Source of the DNA: Lachnospiraceae bacterium
Lineage (GTDB): Bacteria > Bacillota > Clostridia > Lachnospirales > Lachnospiraceae
Direction: 5' to 3'
DNA length: 64,000 bases
Assembly (NCBI GenBank): GCA_015057625.1
Contig: SVDZ01000004.1
Location: forward strand, 62,001 to 126,000
The notes beneath the pieces are model-generated. The model did no database searches and was not told where the DNA came from. It worked only from the letters and a program-made list of their open reading frames with translations. A program made the position numbers and the translations under genes. Shown in pieces: positions 36,701-43,581 of this stretch (position 1 is the stretch's first letter; every line of letters begins with the position of its first letter).

Positions 36701-37024
36701 ATCATAGGCCGCTAATGCATCATAGTTCTTTGTAACGTCAACAGCTTCTGCAATTGCCGCCTGAGGAATCGAACCACGAAGTCTGATTTCCTGTGGATTA
36801 TTTTCTCCACTTGGATACAAAGTAATTTGCTGCATCTCAATATCCTGACTTAATTCTGCCTCTGCTAACAGGGAAACGGGAATATTGATTCCCGCTATAC
36901 AGATAATACACATGATACATATCGCTCTTTTAAACATTTCAGAACGATGCTTTTTATCAGGGAAATGCAAAAAGGAGAGTCGGCAATAATCTGCGACAAC
37001 CCTTAGTATTTCGATACATCGCAT
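30758..37024 (-). CDS. Giant pilus tip adhesin with fibro-slime domain and Cna-B/SpaA-like domains
   Basis: 2088 residues, last gene of the pilus operon. A charged 29-residue lead precedes a signal peptide (FKRAICIMCIICIAGINIPV). Two homologous ~115-residue repeats follow (AEAVDVTKNYDALAAYDISV and AEAVDVTKELDVLAAYDITI). Around residues 860-1170 lies a fibro-slime domain (FTGDDDFWFYVDNNLVLDLG ... MKVFYMERGGNASNLNMRF). From about 1170 onward are Cna-B/SpaA-type beta domains (RLFKWDSDVKLKGGKFKLTD; FKIEKMDGEDNSIMLEEAHF). The C-terminus is a membrane helix with RKRRKK and, in the sorting position, VATGI in place of LPXTG. AAAGGAGGGG precedes ATG 37024. Probably the surface-binding tip; ligand unknown. 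Confidence 0.88.
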   Translation of the reverse strand: MRCIEILRVVADYCRLSFLHFPDKKHRSEMFKRAICIMCIICIAGINIPVSLLAEAELSQDIEMQQITLYPSGENNPQEIRLRGSIPQAAIAEAVDVTKNYDALAAYDISVSVNEEEYKIDEESYISVEISNPLFIDCNEIELWNIFDDGERRQITDFSLESDRVRFDTNRLGVFAVVKKKNIDDSSSMPLEYEQNNYLHKQSLKVYPNGKKSGQFIKLDGMMPEGACAEAVDVTKELDVLAAYDITITDGEEEYQPGTQNPIYVEISNPKIKEKNTLELWHIRDSGEREKISDFISEDGKIGFYATGFSVYEIVEVPVEFSYDIVTSDDELTSVKGINTGFVLYYGNSKKYISSNVLVNNSNSVLEEVDTFALAAVWYFEKSGSALKMYTYVDGQKKYLHTKNGNNIELSDSADLLDIYEVEGADPQSFFIKLNNANKWIQHSGSGGGIRYYTDNKNTVNSSIFIQYADATATPTAEEQLDGKTYGLFHYTTGTTKGNALMADGNSHSLIKLIITAQGNNRVMYVDENNEIDRWTFTFDPEDGRFFVSSVSESETKYLYADSTGISTVTSRGNASKFDVKIIGESCIQLKTNGVYIAFQPKTEENGGGVFEVTEDGTNPSTWLYRLDRAELDDSDLITFSADRVGVSDIKNGQEVIIYMRIWNENELRYDMYAVDHDGSLYPCYASGGKILWLGDGTDSMEWKFIEYVDEVTKEPNYYYELYNPYSEKYLAPQLNGNQVLSDDTIGINMPGRRNGEFYSQIMAWDNTKYAYIGFRPNADKTALEPCAESVSLPFYFATREELNLSDRLHQVPTVDNNEHGIKMKIVDFGLREGKAYGSSDGADVTWDYLGGSASIDKLTRGLLSPYLKENGYPDATRADAAHKDFAKAFENAMPVNHLFLDKVHESSGYFEFDSCQNFATLKKTNEDGTLSFNTKENGETDFILYRELGTHDRSKTSYSLKHGEFFPFDTILPGVYSENNPQNLYSSLTSPSDGTMGVLSDDDPRKYEKLHLIQTEAQKEANYYFGMEMETSFVQTPSGLDAWGHDIVFEFTGDDDFWFYVDNNLVLDLGGTHSAVMGTINFRTGDIYCDKNGAKVHGTLEHTTLRQVFEDNYRTIHPGATDEEVNEYMSEYFAEGENIFKDYSTHTMKVFYMERGGNASNLNMRFNIAAVKPGHVVVSKSISGDGAELIDTDFVEYPFQIYYTLPEGEGGEPGEEHLLGNDDDYIAVTYQNSNQPANFVRKYRPPGFTEEEAYNNIYFINPSKSAEIAFPDDTITYRIVECAVDSTVYGNVTINGENVPANRIEVKGDLRSYSSELGSAEKRPNISFDNYVNKDVIKDLYITKKLLDENNNEVKDDPATFNFRLYLSSFDVRADDMQLANMHSYYVLSPNKKMCRFDSASGKFAETYVPYTHENIEKLKEGTLPGFAVDDLTFTTSGFGAISGIPAGYTICVPGLPAGTIFKVTEDTKVGYGLDGFERVMGSKINDDYTVEDIPSYWEYEGNPINVGKVRAEENPQLEVHNKKGYGLNVKKQWSDIDLTVGHAPIYTAVYVDGELLADSVKQIKSPATTAYYFWTTLKTKDDGTERTNLDDYVVKEVTISNTSPEILEDGTVINYGTVTPIEDGSSINVVATRTAAATPEGEAPQKAYDYVVSTNQGSVDGTTRTDTITNVRNGGIALRLFKWDSDVKLKGGKFKLTDSTGKVIGEYTSGSDGLITMMYNFSHNEPYTLQQTIAAKGFVGIQKKVKFVINENESVSLFYEDGHAPWGNNDAADRKWANTKSGNNGITAFVDIYNKPFNFKIEKMDGEDNSIMLEEAHFALYKQANTSISGYVKNKNPMTGFEDMVTENGVVDVCGGNSNRVINPGEKGSVYFLTETRAPFNYAKLDEDIIFKVSPIGVPSLISDSYNGNLVETEDSYIYTLSVPNVKELTNVETLTIEKKVAGTGANVDTEFTFTISIDDAGDGAGFVWVKNGVEQPLMSRTGGVFTLKHRDRVDIALPPGVSVTVTEDSGEYTSSFKLGDDPEEETDTKTFVLTESKKLLVKNTLDAIVATGITNKVIATLAVSITTTVIVVLSIYRKRRKKLWD

Positions 37025-37062
37025 AAACCAACCCCTCCTTTCATAGTCGTTTTTATTTACTG

Positions 37063-37722
37063 TTATTCATTAGTTTTATTTATATTATTTTTATAGTTTC
37101 CTTTATTTATTTTTCCTACATTTCTATAATATGCAACTGACAATGCAAACAAGCACGCCGAAGTAAACATGCACACAACCAGATAAATCTCTAACTGACT
37201 ATTATCTCCTGTTTTTGGACTGGAATCTAACACTTCAGATTCATTATCATTTGAAATGTCAGTTGTATCCACATCATCATTAGGTGGCGATAAAATGTTA
37301 TTGAAGGATATTGAAACTTTATGTTTAGAATCATTAGATTCATATTTTTTACCGCTATCAGCATTGTATATTATAGTTGTTACAACGAGCTTTCCGTTAT
37401 CATCTCTAACATAACACTTGACACTGTAAACTTTAGAATCATATATAATGTTACGTTTATCAGGAATCGTCTTAATAGTATAAGTGTAATCACCGATTGT
37501 ATCGAACACTATATGAAACGCCCCACTCTCTCCATCTTTTAGCGTAATATTTGATTTTTCAGGGAGTGGGCAATTCACTTCAGGTGTAATTCCTACTGTA
37601 CCATCACCTACGACGTCCACCCAAATATCAACATTTACCGGTTCATATGAAGCAGCAACCGGAAATGCGTATGCCACTATATTAATGACCAGTAAAAAGT
37701 AAAATATAAGTATCTTCTTCAT
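37063..37722 (-). CDS. Minor (anchor-type) pilin, FctB/Spy0128-like
   Basis: About 219 residues with signal peptide KKILIFYFLLVINIVAYAFP, one Spy0128-like beta domain (GAFHIVFDTIGDYTYTIKTI ... VYSVKCYVRDDNGKLVV), a Ser/Asp-rich linker and the sorting signal SPKTGDNSQ, a hydrophobic helix and a basic tail. I chose ATG 37722 (AAAGGGATAACG before it) over a GTG at 37749 that overlaps the sortase stop. Its position after the sortase matches fctB in streptococcal FCT loci, where the product anchors the pilus base. Confidence 0.82.
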   Translation of the reverse strand: MKKILIFYFLLVINIVAYAFPVAASYEPVNVDIWVDVVGDGTVGITPEVNCPLPEKSNITLKDGESGAFHIVFDTIGDYTYTIKTIPDKRNIIYDSKVYSVKCYVRDDNGKLVVTTIIYNADSGKKYESNDSKHKVSISFNNILSPPNDDVDTTDISNDNESEVLDSSPKTGDNSQLEIYLVVCMFTSACLFALSVAYYRNVGKINKGNYKNNINKTNE

Positions 37723-37741
37723 CGTTATCCCTTTATGTTTT

Positions 37742-38449
37742 CTACTCACTCAAAACGCCTACTACGACCATGCGCTCATTATTTTCAGCCGACTGGCATG
37801 TTGAAAGAGCTATCAAATGTGCAACATCACCTTCCGGCTGTTGAAATATCACTGCATTCTTTTTCAAATATATTAAAAGCTTTTTATTGCTTGAATTTGC
37901 TAAATCAAAAAACACTTTTTCTGTCGCCTGCACTTTTATGCCGGCAAAAAAAGTTATGTTATATTTTTTGCCCTCCATTGTAATAAGAGAGCCAAACTTA
38001 TGCGAAGCAAAATAATCCGGCTTGATATATTCATCAAGCGCACCAAACATAGAACCATAATCCATATGGTGACCATATAATAGCGAATAATTATCTTTAA
38101 ATTTGCAATCACAACGGCTATCCAAAAAAATACTTCCTGAAAGAGAATATTTACCATATGGGTCTTTGTTAAGATACTCCGAGTTATCCTTTCCCTGCAT
38201 AACAGGGTAGTCAATTGTTGTATCATCTACAGAAATCCAAGCCACAGCATCTTTTGAGAGTTCCCGGAGTTTTTCTGCATCCTCTACTCCATGTGGCTTG
38301 TACTTAAGAACACTGTTATCATTTGCGTTATAATACACCATAACAGCATCATACATCGCATATAAACATATAAAAAAGAAAAGAAGAGATACTATAATTA
38401 CAATTCGATCAATGCTGTTATCAATGAATCTTATTGTCTTGCGAAGCAT
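37742..38449 (-). CDS. Class B sortase, pilus locus (second)
   Basis: 235 residues with an N-terminal membrane segment (IVIIVSLLFFFICLYAMYDA). The catalytic His is in YSLLYGHHMDYGSMFG, the Cys in LIALSTCQSAENNER, and the Arg in the same segment. VDDTTIDYPVMQGKDNSEYL and the His loop are of class B form, as in SrtC2-type pilin polymerases of group A Streptococcus. It lies between major and minor pilin genes, so pilin polymerisation is the likely job. Confidence 0.9.
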   Translation of the reverse strand: MLRKTIRFIDNSIDRIVIIVSLLFFFICLYAMYDAVMVYYNANDNSVLKYKPHGVEDAEKLRELSKDAVAWISVDDTTIDYPVMQGKDNSEYLNKDPYGKYSLSGSIFLDSRCDCKFKDNYSLLYGHHMDYGSMFGALDEYIKPDYFASHKFGSLITMEGKKYNITFFAGIKVQATEKVFFDLANSSNKKLLIYLKKNAVIFQQPEGDVAHLIALSTCQSAENNERMVVVGVLSE

Positions 38450-38481
38450 TGTATCTCCCCTTTCTTTTTTATGATTTATAA

Positions 38482-39597
38482 TTAATAAACTTCTCTTCTA
38501 CGCATAGCCATCACAAATACAATGATCGCTCCAAAAAGGAAAATACCTACTGTAAATGGTGCAATTGTCAATAACACACCTGTTGGAATAATACCCTCAC
38601 GAGTATTAGTAAATGCAACTGAATGGTCGGAATTTGCCAATGTTATAGCACCTGAATTGTTAGTGCCTACTACTGCACCTCCGTCAATTTTATGTGAAGG
38701 TGTGTAATCCTGAGCATCTTCAGATACAGTACATACAGCATCTTTGTTAAGATTCAAAATCTTGAATGAACTCTGATTTGTAAGATCGTATGTAGCAGAA
38801 AATGTTCCGTCTGTTCCGATTGTTATTGTTGTAGGATTACCTGTTACATCAGTTGCCTCGATTGGGTAAGTACCCGGAATTGCATTGGTAATGCTGAGTG
38901 TGAATGTAAATCGTTTATTCTTATCACCCTGATTACCTGCTATTGTTTTGCTGAAATCAAAATCATACTGAGTTACTGTATTTGTATAACCGCCACTTTT
39001 TACTCCCGGTTCAGATGTGTACTGTCCATCAGTTCCGATTGTAGTTGCTGAATTTCTAAGAACATAACTCTGAACAGCAAGGGCATTTGTACTAGGATCA
39101 GCCACAACAAATACATCTAAATAACGTGCTGTTGCATCATATGTAATACCCGGTTTTGCACCGTCCGCCTCATTGATTACATATCTGTAAACACCAGGCT
39201 TTGTAAAAGAATCATTAGGGAATGTAACCTGTACACTCTTTTGAGCGTATTTCTTTCCTGCTGTTGGTGTTGTTGGATCTGCATCAGATGGTAAACCTGC
39301 AATCGCACTGGCAGTATCTGCATTTGAAAAAACTGCATCACCGATAGAACCACCTTTTTCACTGGCGAGGATTTCGATTGTTGAAGCAGTTGCAGCAACC
39401 GGTGTACCTCTTGTAATTGTGTAGTTAAAAGTTACATCCGGAATGTTTGCATCATCTTCTACAACCAAATTCTTGGTGATTGTTGTAGTTCCACCAATAG
39501 GTGTGTACGTTGTTGCTGCAAATGTTGTGATTGTGCCTAAGCCCATAAACATTGCACTCATCATAAAAAATGCCATAATTTTTGAAAATCTCTTCAT
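38482..39597 (-). CDS. Major pilin with two Spy0128/FctA isopeptide domains
   Basis: 371 residues. Signal peptide KIMAFFMMSAMFMGLGTITT is followed by two FctA-like domains. Each shows the parts of an intramolecular Lys-Asn isopeptide bond: Lys in TITKNL, Glu in VINEAD, Asn in YTNTV (domain 1); Lys in FSKTI, Glu in VSEDA, Asn in FTNTR (domain 2). The sorting signal is EGIIPTGV, then a helix and RRREVY. AGGAGGAAA precedes the ATG. The order sipA-like, major pilin, class B sortase, minor pilin matches FCT pilus loci. Confidence 0.92.
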   Translation of the reverse strand: MKRFSKIMAFFMMSAMFMGLGTITTFAATTYTPIGGTTTITKNLVVEDDANIPDVTFNYTITRGTPVAATASTIEILASEKGGSIGDAVFSNADTASAIAGLPSDADPTTPTAGKKYAQKSVQVTFPNDSFTKPGVYRYVINEADGAKPGITYDATARYLDVFVVADPSTNALAVQSYVLRNSATTIGTDGQYTSEPGVKSGGYTNTVTQYDFDFSKTIAGNQGDKNKRFTFTLSITNAIPGTYPIEATDVTGNPTTITIGTDGTFSATYDLTNQSSFKILNLNKDAVCTVSEDAQDYTPSHKIDGGAVVGTNNSGAITLANSDHSVAFTNTREGIIPTGVLLTIAPFTVGIFLFGAIIVFVMAMRRREVY

Positions 39598-39658
39598 ACC
39601 TATTTCCTCCTTTTTTTGAGAAGATTATTTTATGCAAAATTATTGCAAACAAAATTAA

Positions 39659-40264
39659 TTAAAACCCTCTTCGCCTGATGGCGAAGAGCAGCGGACCTTC
39701 AAGGTCCTCAATATTAACCGCTCCAAAGTTGCGGCTGTCCTCTTTATCCTCACGGAAATCATTGAGAATAAAAACTTTTCCTGAAGGCACTGTATAAGGA
39801 TATTCAACAAAAGTCTCCTCTGCCTTGTAAGTAGGATAGAAAACTTCCTCTGCCGGTGATACTCCATTTACTGTCAATTCTCCCTTTTCTGAAATATCAA
39901 CTACACTGCCCTCCATAGCAATAACCCTTCCTACATTGACCTTACCTTTATGTCTGTAAAGAACGGCTGAATTAATATAAGGATGTTGCAGTCGATAGCT
40001 AAATATCAAATCTCCATCTCTAACTGCCGGATACATGTTGTTGCCATAATGAATATGAACTCCAAGAATAAACGCAAACAACCCCCAAACAACTGACACT
40101 ATTACAACAATTTTGATAATTAATCGTATCAAAAGCTGCTTCGTTGTCTTTGTGGGGGGACGCTTTGTATTATTAATTTGCATTGTATTATTCTCGAGCA
40201 CTTGACATTCAGTATCTTTCTTGATGCTTTCATTACCTTTTTCATCAAGTATTTCTTTTTTCAA
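39659..40264 (-). CDS. SipA-like pseudo-signal peptidase (pilus chaperone)
   Basis: 201 residues with one membrane segment and a signal peptidase I fold. The Ser motif reads GNNMYPAV (Asn76 for the catalytic Ser), and the Lys motif reads VNVGRVIAMEGS (Gly112 for the catalytic Lys). The rest of the fold is kept (NDFREDKEDSRNFGAV). Streptococcal SipA proteins of FCT pilus loci likewise lack both dyad residues and are needed for pilus assembly, so this is a dedicated assembly factor and not a protease. The start appears to be TTG. Confidence 0.85.
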   Translation of the reverse strand: MKKEILDEKGNESIKKDTECQVLENNTMQINNTKRPPTKTTKQLLIRLIIKIVVIVSVVWGLFAFILGVHIHYGNNMYPAVRDGDLIFSYRLQHPYINSAVLYRHKGKVNVGRVIAMEGSVVDISEKGELTVNGVSPAEEVFYPTYKAEETFVEYPYTVPSGKVFILNDFREDKEDSRNFGAVNIEDLEGPLLFAIRRRGF

Positions 40265-40352
40265 TTTATGTACATCCTTTAATAATTTGTCGCTTTAACT
40301 ATTTTTATTTTACCACTATATTTTTATTAATCAACTTTTTTATCATCCATAT

Positions 40353-41132
40353 TCACGCAATACGGTATGCCGCAACTACGAACCTTCCCTCTTCTGTGTG
40401 ATATGCACAAGTAGATAACAACATAATCTGCTGTGGATATTGTGGAGAATCATTTAAAGAAATAAGGGACATGTTACGGTATTTTTCAAGTGCCTCATCA
40501 TATTTTTCTCTCCCTAACTGTCCTACAGAACGATAATATTCAAATTCATCACCTTTTTCTTTGCCTATCTTCGTTTTGAAAGCAGCAAATACACGATATA
40601 CTCTTTTTCCGGCCGATGTCTGAAAAACAATATCTCTATGCTTATCCGCAAAAATAGAATCGCGATAGTTATCCAAAGTTCCAAACATTGTATCCGCACT
40701 CATATTATGTCCATATACAATAAACACTTCTGAATTTTCATCACACTTTGCCCCTATAAATAGCGAACCCGAATATGAATAATTTTTATTAAAATCACGG
40801 TGCAGATAATATTCCGGATCCTCCTCTTTTGATTTCATAACCGGATAATCGATTACTGTATCCTCAATAGTCATCCATCCAACAAAATCACTATTTTTTT
40901 TTGACAACTTGGTTATGCCACCCTCTGCTATATTCTCATTACCTTCTTCATATTTTTTTATTATATCACTAGCCTTTTCATCTTTAATTCCATATTCTTT
41001 TTTCAAATTTTCAAAATTGCGTGACGCAAAATGTTGTGGAATATATATTTCCAGCGCCTTATATCCTGAATACAACAAGACCCCGATTAATGCAATAGCT
41101 AAGATGCTGAATATAATATTTTTACTTTTCAT
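40353..41132 (-). CDS. Class B sortase, pilus locus (first)
   Basis: 259 residues with an N-terminal signal anchor (IIFSILAIALIGVLLYSGYK). Catalytic His is in VYGHNMSADTMFGTL, Cys in LLSTCAYHTEEGRFVV, and Arg in the same segment. The substrate-side motif is IEDTVIDYPVMKSKEEDPEY. It is the first gene of the pilus operon and is distinct in sequence from the second sortase. The two may divide tip/base anchoring and polymerisation, or recognise the different sorting signals IPTGV, SPKTGD and VATGI. Confidence 0.9.
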   Translation of the reverse strand: MKSKNIIFSILAIALIGVLLYSGYKALEIYIPQHFASRNFENLKKEYGIKDEKASDIIKKYEEGNENIAEGGITKLSKKNSDFVGWMTIEDTVIDYPVMKSKEEDPEYYLHRDFNKNYSYSGSLFIGAKCDENSEVFIVYGHNMSADTMFGTLDNYRDSIFADKHRDIVFQTSAGKRVYRVFAAFKTKIGKEKGDEFEYYRSVGQLGREKYDEALEKYRNMSLISLNDSPQYPQQIMLLSTCAYHTEEGRFVVAAYRIA

Positions 41133-41226
41133 GTTATTTTCCTCGCCACATCCATATGTTATTTAATATAATTCTGTGCATAGCTATTTCCACGCTGTCC
41201 AGATTTCACCTTATTTAACCTTTACT

Positions 41227-41360
41227 TTTACAGTTTTGTAAATACCGTTCCGGGTATCTTACCTCCATTTAATATTCAATTTTTAAACCCGACCTTAATT
41301 TTGCCCAAAAGCAAAATCTAATATGTTTTTATTATACAATATTTGCAATGATATATTCAA
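41227..41360 (-). promoter_or_regulatory. Promoter and structured leader of the pilus operon
   Basis: On the minus strand -35 TTGAAT (41355-41360) and -10 TATAAT (41331-41336) are spaced by 18 bp, overlapping the end of the upstream gene. The leader is about 190 nt. It has hairpin ATTTTGC/GCAAAAT (41298-41317), then two mutually exclusive hairpins sharing 41253-41256 (GGTA-TCT-TACC, 41253-41263; ATACC-N6-GGTAT, 41242-41257), then TTTACA/TGTAAA (41227-41242). I could not match it to a c-di-GMP or other known riboswitch. Confidence 0.6.
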
Positions 41361-41995
41361 CATTTTAACTTTTTAATTGGGTGTCTGATGACTGTTTTCC
41401 ATTTTTCAGGATCGACTTTTCTAGCATCTGACAAATATATTTCATGGTGCAGTCTTTCATCTGTAAAATCATTAACGTATCCATTTTCTACCAGATACTC
41501 GTCCATCAAAGCTACTGTGGCTGGCTCGTCATCAAATGGTCCAATATGCATTATCTGTACGCATAATCCCTCATCAATAGTTATAAACTCCGCCCCTGAG
41601 CAATCGATTTTCTTCTTTTTCGTTGCCATCTCAACTGCCCACTCAAAATCTTTTTTAGTGACAAAATCCGGCAGGCGAATAAGCGAAATCCAATTAAAGG
41701 AAGCTTTGTCAGTATAATCCACACCTTTTATATTTTCTTGCCACCAAAAGCCTTCTAGTGGAGGGACAACATATTCAAAAAAACCTTCTATTTTATAATC
41801 CGTTTTGTAGCTCATCCTTAGAGTGTAAGCCACTGCATACAACACACTGATTGCCTGCTTATATGCACCACCTTTTTCATTTGGGTCGCCTTTTCCTCTC
41901 ACCGCTATATAATTTGCCTTAGGTACATTTACAATCTCTGGCTTGTTCTTTGGCAAATAAAATTCTTTATATTCTTTCTTAAAGTCAAATGCCAT
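41357..41995 (-). CDS. GyrI-like (SOUL/BmrR-ligand-domain) small-molecule-binding protein
   Basis: About 212 residues. The family pattern is visible: KPEIVNVPKANYIAVRGKGD near the N-terminus, YKIEGFFEYVVPPLEGFWWQ, and LCVQIMHIGPFDDEPATVAL. No DNA-binding domain is attached, so it is a stand-alone ligand-binding protein. GGAGGTAACC precedes ATG 41995. Role unknown; such proteins may bind or hydrolyse xenobiotics. Confidence 0.88.
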   Translation of the reverse strand: MAFDFKKEYKEFYLPKNKPEIVNVPKANYIAVRGKGDPNEKGGAYKQAISVLYAVAYTLRMSYKTDYKIEGFFEYVVPPLEGFWWQENIKGVDYTDKASFNWISLIRLPDFVTKKDFEWAVEMATKKKKIDCSGAEFITIDEGLCVQIMHIGPFDDEPATVALMDEYLVENGYVNDFTDERLHHEIYLSDARKVDPEKWKTVIRHPIKKLKC

Positions 41996-42024
41996 GGTTA
42001 CCTCCAACAACTATTTTCCCAACC

Positions 42025-42711
42025 TCATTTATTCTTTCTACCATCTATAATGATTCTATCAATATCAGATAAATAATCTTTCTTGTTCTTTTTATATATT
42101 TTATTTTTGATATATGCATTTTTCAGATTATATTCTTTTCCATCAATTACTAAGATGTAATACTCTTCCCCATCTTCATACCTTCCCTCTTTTATTTCTT
42201 TAATCTCTGTAAATCTGTACTCTTTACCTAATGGATGAAATGTGGTATGAACCATAATGCGGTCCTCTGAAATCACAATTTTATTTGTTGTTATCCAATA
42301 GAGTATCAACACCGCTATAATTCCCCAAAAGATTAAAGTTGATTTCTTGGCTTTCTTTGAAAAACTAAATCCTGTAACTGTAGTAATTCTTTTTGAGATT
42401 GTATTTGCAATAAAATATGAAACTACAAAAAAATAGACAGGAACAAAAGATTCAAACGACCTAATACTGTGAGTTATTATCAAGAATCCCCCGCCTTTAA
42501 TTGAGTACATACTACTGAGAATCACCTTAAATATAGAACTTAGAATAAGCATTATCACCAAAGCTGCAAGTGCTGTTATTATCACGTCTTCTCCTTTTTC
42601 TTCATCTTCTTGAGATACTTTTTGTTGTACATTTCTAAACCAGACATGTTTATTTGAAACATAATGTCCATCAGATTCTATTATTACCTTTTCGCCTTCA
42701 TTAATTATCAT
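42025..42711 (-). CDS. Membrane protein with a C-terminal PH-like cytoplasmic domain, unknown function
   Basis: 228 residues. Three or four hydrophobic stretches (ALAALVIMLILSSIFKVIL, FVPVYFFVVSYFIANT, STLIFWGIIAVLILYWI) are followed by KIVISEDRIMVHTTFHPLGK and later beta strands resembling a bacterial PH domain. No family named with confidence. GGAGATAATCTA precedes the start. It lies in a run with proC and the GyrI-like gene. Confidence 0.65.
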   Translation of the reverse strand: MIINEGEKVIIESDGHYVSNKHVWFRNVQQKVSQEDEEKGEDVIITALAALVIMLILSSIFKVILSSMYSIKGGGFLIITHSIRSFESFVPVYFFVVSYFIANTISKRITTVTGFSFSKKAKKSTLIFWGIIAVLILYWITTNKIVISEDRIMVHTTFHPLGKEYRFTEIKEIKEGRYEDGEEYYILVIDGKEYNLKNAYIKNKIYKKNKKDYLSDIDRIIIDGRKNK

Positions 42712-42741
42712 TAGATTATCTCCTACACAAGAATTTTATAT

Positions 42742-43548
42742 TTATCTCTTTTCCAGTTCATTTATACGTTGCAAAGCCGAGTCAAAACATTTATTAATAA
42801 CGTCATTTATACCGCCATTTCGAATCACTTCAATGCCTGCTTCGGTAGTTCCACCTTTTGTGCTTATTTTTTCAATAAGTCCCTCCAATGATTGGTTTTC
42901 TTCTTTTGTAATAGTAATAACATTTTCAAATATGCGTTTAGTTATTTCCTCACTTACCATTTTGTCATTAAAAAGTCGATTGCAAGCATCTACGTATTCC
43001 TTCATCATAAAAGCTGCAAAAGCAAGTCCGCTTGCCGCACATACAGTAATATCATCAAGTTTATCCTCTGATAGATAAATCAAATATCCCAGCTTTTCAA
43101 ACAAGTCATTTACTTCCTTGATTTCTGAAGAATCCCCCTCATAACAGATGCCTATTACTCCATTACACTGGGATATACTGATAGTAGGCATTATTCTTAC
43201 AATGCACTTCTCTGCATTATGATCATGAATCATTTTCCTCATATCACTTATCGTTATTCCAGCCATCAAACTTACGATTACCTTGTTTGATAAATTTGTC
43301 TCCTGCAGCTCATCAAAAACCTCTTTTGCATTCTGAGGTTTTACAACGATATTCACAACATCCACTTTAGCTACTAATTCTTTCTTGTCTGAAATAACAT
43401 TAATATCCGGATATTTTTTCTTGATCGATTCTTTTGTTTTTTCAGTTCTGGCATTAACAAACAATTGCTTTGAATCTACGCCACTTTTTATTAATCCCAA
43501 AATCAAAGCCTCTCCTAAATGTCCCAATCCAATTATTCCAATATTCAT
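42742..43548 (-). CDS. proC: Pyrroline-5-carboxylate reductase family protein
   Basis: About 268 residues with the NAD(P) fold NIGIIGLGHLGEALILGLIK at the N-terminus, VVNIVVKPQNAKEVFDELQ, SLMAGITISDMRK and RIMPTISISQCNGV. The C-terminal region has TKGGTTEAGIEVIRNGGIND, matching the proline-reductase signature (TxPGGTTxxG). It would make proline from pyrroline-5-carboxylate. ATG 43548 follows GAGGTGTGAT. The first-motif and middle-region differences leave a specialised paralogue possible. Confidence 0.85.
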   Translation of the reverse strand: MNIGIIGLGHLGEALILGLIKSGVDSKQLFVNARTEKTKESIKKKYPDINVISDKKELVAKVDVVNIVVKPQNAKEVFDELQETNLSNKVIVSLMAGITISDMRKMIHDHNAEKCIVRIMPTISISQCNGVIGICYEGDSSEIKEVNDLFEKLGYLIYLSEDKLDDITVCAASGLAFAAFMMKEYVDACNRLFNDKMVSEEITKRIFENVITITKEENQSLEGLIEKISTKGGTTEAGIEVIRNGGINDVINKCFDSALQRINELEKR

Positions 43549-43581
43549 ATCACACCTCACCAGATAATTTTCTTCATCAAT

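Noticed and set aside
41220..41275. 17-codon upstream reading frame (MEVRYPERYLQNCKSKG) in the pilus leader
   Set aside because: No ribosome site precedes its ATG and composition is not distinctive.
41160..41330. c-di-GMP riboswitch before the pilus operon
   Set aside because: Neither the class I nor class II conserved core could be found in the leader.
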